Below, in pieces: positions 41,401 through 47,400 of a stretch of 64,000 nt of DNA (the stretch's first letter is position 1; each line of letters starts with the position of its first letter). The position numbers and the translations under genes are program-made. The notes below the pieces were generated by a model. The model did not search any database and was not told the DNA's origin. It saw only the letters and a list, made by a program, of their open reading frames with translations. The DNA is from VRUE01 sp963712595 (GTDB taxonomy: Bacteria; Actinomycetota; Thermoleophilia; Solirubrobacterales; 70-9): assembly GCA_963712595.1 (NCBI GenBank), contig CAVQIM010000002.1:1-64000 (forward strand). The letters run 5' to 3'.

Positions 41401-44400
41401 GCCCTCGCCCACCAGCGCCGGGCCCAGGGCCTGCCCGCGACCGCGATCGCCTGGGGCCTTTGGGATCGCGAGAGCCAGATGACCTCGGTGCTGAGCGAGG
41501 CCGACAAGGCCCGCCTGGCGCGCTCAGGGATCGGGGCGCTCACCGAGGAGCAGGGCCTCGCCCTGCTCGACGAAGCCCTGGCGAGCGAGCTGCCCCAGGT
41601 GCTCGGCTTGCGCCTCGAGCGCCCCGGCCTTCGCGCCCAGGCCAGGGCGGGGGTCCTGGTCCCCTTGCTGCGCGGCCTGATCCGCGTCCCCCAGGGACGC
41701 CGCGGCCAGGGCGGCGAGCTGGCCCGCAAGCTGCTCACCCTCGCCGCCGAGGAGCGCGAGGCGTTCGTCCTCGACGCCGTGCGCGCCGAGGTCGCCGCCG
41801 TGCTCGGCCATGCCTCCGCCGCCGCGATCGACCCCGAGCGCGCCTTCAAGGACCTCGGCTTCGACTCGCTCGCCGCGGTCGAGCTGCGCAACCGGCTCTC
41901 CGCCGCCAGCGGCCTGCGGCTGCCGGCGACGGCGGTCTTCGACTACCCCAACGCGCAGAAGCTGGCGCAGTACCTGCTGGGGGAGGCCAGCGCCAGCGCC
42001 CCCAGCAGATCGGTCGCGACCCGGGCCCAGGCAAGCGAGGAGCCGATCGCGATCCTCGGCATGGCCTGCCGCTACCCGGGTGGGGTCGCCACCCCCGAGG
42101 AGCTCTGGCGGCTGGTCGCCGAAGGAGGGGACGGCATCGCCGGCTTCCCCACCGACCGCGGCTGGGACCTTGAGCGCCTCTATGACCCCGACCCCGACAC
42201 CCCGCGCACCTCCTACGCGCGCGAGGGAGGCTTCCTCGCCGACCCCGGCCATTTCGACGCCGACTTCTTCGGCCTCTCCCCGCGCGAGGCGCTCGCCACC
42301 GACCCCCAGCAGCGCCTGCTGCTGGAGAGCTCGTGGGAGGCGCTGAAGTCATCCGGCATCGACCCCTCTTCGCTGCGCGGCGAGCAGGCGGGGGTCTTCG
42401 CCGGGGTGATGCACCACGACTACGCCACGGGCTCGAATCCGCCGCCGGAGCTGGAGGGCTACTTCGGCACGGGGATCTCGGCCAGCGTCGCCTCCGGGCG
42501 CATCGCCTACACCCTCGGCATCGAGGGCCCGGCGGTGACGGTGGACACCGCCTGTTCCTCCTCGCTGGTGACGATGCACCTGGCGGCGCAGGCGCTGCGC
42601 CAGGGCGAGTGCAGCCTCGCGATCGCTGGCGGAGTGACCGTGGTCGCGACTCCGACCCTCTTCACCGAGTTCTCCCGCCAGCGCGGACTCGCTCCCGACG
42701 GGCGGTCCAAGCCCTTCGCCGAGGCGGCCGACGGGGTCGGCTGGTCGGAGGGAGTGGGAATCGTGGTCCTCGCCCGCCTCTCCGACGCCGAAAGGGAAGG
42801 CCACCCGATCCTGGCCACGATCCGCGGCTCCGCCGTAAACCAGGACGGCGCCTCCAACGGCCTCACCGCGCCCAACGGCCCCTCCCAGGAGCGGGTGATC
42901 CGCCAGGCCCTGGCAAACGCCCGCCTCACTCCCAAGGACATCGACATGGTCGAGGCCCACGGCACAGGCACGATGCTCGGCGACCCGATCGAGGCTGGCG
43001 CCCTGCTTGCCACCTACGGCCAGGAGCGCGAGCAGCCCCTCTACCTCGGCTCGATCAAGTCCAACATCGGCCACACCCAGGCCGCCGCGGGAGTGGCCGG
43101 GGTGATCAAGGCGGTGATGGCGATGCGCGAGGGCGTCCTGCCCAAGAGCCTTCACATCGACAAGCCCTCGACCAAAGTCGATTGGGAGGCGGGGAAGATC
43201 GAGCTGCTGAGCGAGGAGCGCCCCTGGGAGGCGAACGGGCGCCCGCGCCGCGCCGCCGTCTCCTCCTTCGGCATCAGCGGCACCAACGCGCATTTGGTCT
43301 TGGAGGGGGCGCCCGAGGCGGCGGGGGCGGAGGACCTCGAGGGGCCCACCGAGGGCAGCCCATCCGAGTCCCCGTCCCTTCCGGCCGCGCCGATCGTCCT
43401 CTCGGCGAGGAACGAGGAGGCGCTGGCAGAGCAGGCCTCCCGCCTGGTCGCCCACCTCGGGTCGAACCCGCACCTCTCCCTCGCCGATGTCGCCTACTCG
43501 CTTGCCACAACCCGCACCCCTTTCGAGCACCGCACCGTGGCGGTCGGCAACGAGCGCGGGGAGCTCTTGGTGGCCCTCGCGGCGATCGCCGAAGGAAAGC
43601 AGCCGCCCAGTGCATCCCAAGCCCGCGCAAAGACCGGCCGCCTCGCCTACCTGCTCACCGGCCAGGGCTCCCAGAGAGTCGGCATGGGCAAGGAGCTCTA
43701 CGAGGCCTACCCCGCCTACCGCGAGGCCCTCGATGAGCTGCTGGGGGAGATCGACCCCCACCTCGACCGCCCCCTGGCGGAGCTGCTCTTCGCAGAGCCC
43801 GACTCAGAGCAGGCAAAGCTCCTCGATCACACCACCTACGCCCAGCCGGCCCTCTTTGCCACCGAGGTTGCCCTGGCGCGCCTGCTCGGCTCGCTGGGCC
43901 TTCGGCCAGAGCTCCTCGCCGGGCACTCGGTGGGGGAGATCGCCGCCGCCCACATCGCCGGCGTCTTCGACCTCGCCGACGCCGCCAGGCTGATCGCCGC
44001 CCGCGGCGCCCTGATGGGAGAGCTGCCAACGGGCGGGGCGATGGCGGCGATCGAGGCCACTGAGCAAGAGCTGCGCGAGGCGATCGAGGGCCGTGAGGGA
44101 GAGCTCTCCCTCGCCGCGGTCAACGGGCCGACCTCGGTCGTCCTCTCGGGCGAGGAGAAGGCGATCGAAGAGCTGGTTGCGAGCTTTGCCGAGCAGGGGG
44201 CCAAGACCAAGCGCCTCGAGGTCTCCCACGCCTTCCACTCGCCCCTGATGGAGCCGATGCTCGCCCCCTTCGCCGAGCTCGCAAGAACCCTCACCTACAA
44301 CGAGCCCAAGATCCCGATCGCCTCCAACACCAGCGGCGCCATGCTCAGCCCCGCCGAGGCCACCGACCCCGCCTACTGGGTCGCCCACGTCCGCGAGCCG

Positions 44401-47400
44401 GTGCGCTTCGCCGATGCGGTGGGCGCCCTCAGGGAGCAGGGCGCGATCGCCTTCGTCGAGCTCGGCCCCGACCCGGTCTTGAGCGCGATCGCCGCCGAGT
44501 GCCTGGGCGAGGAGGCGGGGGAGCTCGCCTTCGCCGCCGCCCTGCGCGAGGGACGCTCAGAGCCCGAGACCCTGACCGCCGCGATCGCCGCCGCCCACGC
44601 CAGCGGCGTAAAAGTCGACTGGCAAGCCTTCTTCAAAGACACCGGCGCAAAGCGGATCGCGCTGCCCACCTACCCCTTCCAGCGCAAGCGCTTCTGGCTG
44701 GCATCGGGCTTCGGCGGAGCGGGAGACGTGAGCGGCGCCGGCCTCACCGACCCCGAGCACCCCCTGTTGGGAGCGGTGATCGAGGACCCCCAGGGCGAGG
44801 GCCTCGCCCTCACCGCGAGCCTCTCCCTCGCCACCCACCCCTGGCTGGCGGACCACGCCGTCTCGGGGGCGGTCCTGCTGCCGGGCACCGCCTTCTTGGA
44901 GCTGGCGCTGAACGCCGCTCGCCGCCTCGGCGCCAAGCAGGTGGGCGAGCTGACCCTGCAGGCCCCGCTGGCCTTCTCGGAGTCGACGGCGATGCAGCTG
45001 CAGGTCTCCGTCGCGAGCCCCGACGAGGAGGGCCGCCGCGAGCTGCGGATTCACTCGCGCCCCCGCCTCTCCGGCGAAGAGGGCGAGGAGGGGGAGTGGA
45101 CGCTGAACGCCGAGGGAGCTCTCCTGGCCGAGCCGCTCCCCCTGCCCGAGCCGCCGCAGAGCTGGCCCCCCGCCGAGGCCGAGCCGCTCGACTTCACCGA
45201 CGTCTATGAGCGCCTGGGCGAAGTGGGGCTCGAATACGGCCCCGCCTTCCGGGGGCTGAGCGCCGCCTGGCGGGTGGGCGAGACGATCTGCGCCGAGGCC
45301 TCCCTCGCCGAGGGCCAGGCCTCCGAAGCGAGCCGCTACGCGATCCATCCCGCCCTGCTCGACTCGGCCCTTCACGGCATCGGCCTGGTCGGCGGCGAGG
45401 GGGCCGCGGCAAGCCCGAAGCTGCCCTTTGCCTTCGCCGGCGTCAGCGTGCAGGGCGAGGGCGCCGCGGCGCTGCGGGTGAGGATCGAGCCCAGCGAGGA
45501 GGGCGCCTCGATCTCCCTCTTTGACGCCACCGGTGCCCCGCTTGCCCAGATCTCCACGCTCGCCCTGCGCGATCTCGATCCCGAGCAGCTGAAGCTGGCG
45601 CTGCGCCGGGAGGAAGGCCTGCTCGGGGTCGAGTGGAACGAGATCGCCCTGCCGGCAGGGAGCGCCGATTCCCCGCCGGCGGAGCTGTGGCGCCCCGAGC
45701 CGGCGGCGGGTGCCGATCCCGCCGAGGCGGCGCGGGCAGCAGCGCAAGCGGCGCTGGCGAGGATCCAAGGGTTCCTCTCCCGCGATCCGGCTGCCGAGGA
45801 GCCGCTGGCGATCCTCACCGCGGGCGCCGTTGCCGCCGGCGAGGGGGAGAGCCCCGACCTCGCCGCCTCCTCGGTCTGGGGCCTCGTGCGCTCGGCCCAA
45901 TCCGAGCACCCCGGCCGCATCTTGCTCCTCGACAGCGACGGCAGCGAGGCCTCCGAAGGGGCGATCGAGGGGGCGATCGCCGCCTCGATCGCAAACGGCG
46001 AGCCCCAGCTCGCCCTGCGCGAGGGCGTCGCCCTGGTGCCCCGGGTCGCCAGGGCGCAGGGCGAGGGTCCGGAGGCACCCGCGATCGATCCCGAGCGCAC
46101 CGTCTTGCTCACCGGTGCCACCGGCGGCCTCGGCTCGCTGGTCGCCCGCCACCTGGTCACCGCCCACGGCGCTCGCCACCTGCTGCTGGTGAGCCGCTCC
46201 GGCCCCGAGGCCGAGCGGGCCGGGGAGCTGCTCGCCGAGCTGCAGGGCCTCGGGGCGCAGGCCCAGATCGTCGCCTGCGACGTCTCCGATCGCGACCAGC
46301 TGCAAGCGCTCCTCGCCGGGATCTCCGCAGAGCACCCGCTCGGCGCGGTCCTCCACACCGCCGGGACTGTCTCTGACGCCACGATCGAGACGCTCTCCGC
46401 CGAGCGCTTCGGGCCGGTCTTCGCTCCCAAGGCCGACGGCGCCTGGCACCTGCACGAGCTGACCCGGGAGATGGGCCTCTCGGCCTTCCTCCTGTTCTCC
46501 TCGGCGGCGGGGACCTTCGGCTCCCCCGGCCAGGGCAACTACGCCGCCGCCAACTCCTTCCTCGACGCCCTCGCCCACCAGCGCCGGGCCCAGGGCCTGC
46601 CCGCGACCGCGATCGCCTGGGGCCTTTGGGATCGCGAGAGCCAGATGACCTCGGTGCTGAGCGAGGCCGACAAGGCCCGCCTGGCGCGCTCGGGGATCGG
46701 GGCGCTCACCGAGGAGCAGGGCCTCGCCCTGCTCGACGAAGCCCTGGCGAGCGAGCTGCCCCAGGTGCTCGGCTTGCGCCTCGAGCGCCCCGGCCTTCGC
46801 GCCCAGGCCAGGGCGGGGGTCCTGGTCCCCTTGCTGCGCGGCCTGATCCGCGTCCCCCAGGGACGCCGCGGCCAGGGCGGCGAGCTGGCCCGCAAGCTGC
46901 TCACCCTCGCCGCCGAGGAGCGCGAGGCCTTCGTCCTCGACGCCGTGCGCGCCGAGGTCGCCGCCGTGCTCGGCCATGCCTCCGCCGCCGCGATCGACCC
47001 CGAGCGCGCCTTCAAGGACCTTGGCTTCGACTCGCTCGCCGCGGTCGAGCTGCGCAACCGGCTCTCCGCCGCCAGCGGCCTGCGGCTGCCGGCGACGGCG
47101 GTCTTCGACTACCCCAACGCGCAGAAGCTGGCTGAGTACCTGCTGGGGGAGCTGGACCAGGGCGAGAAGGCGACGGCGCTCGCCCAGCTCGAGCACCTGG
47201 AGCTGGCGCTGGCATCGGTGTCCAGCGAGGACCCGGGCCGCCTGAAGCTGGCGACGCGCCTGCGCGCCCTGGCCTCGAGCTTGGAGAGCGAGATGCAGAC
47301 GGAGGACACGCTCGATCGCGACAGGCTCGAATCGGCATCGGACGAGGAGTTGCTCGAGTTCATCGACGAACAGGTGGGAGGGGCTGAACGAGATGGCGGA

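Noticed and set aside
23002..47196. Other long minus-strand open frames (for example 23002-25752, 30592-33306, 35233-38124, 44557-47196)
   Set aside because: Same antisense artefact; each mirrors a PKS module and repeats whenever the module repeats.
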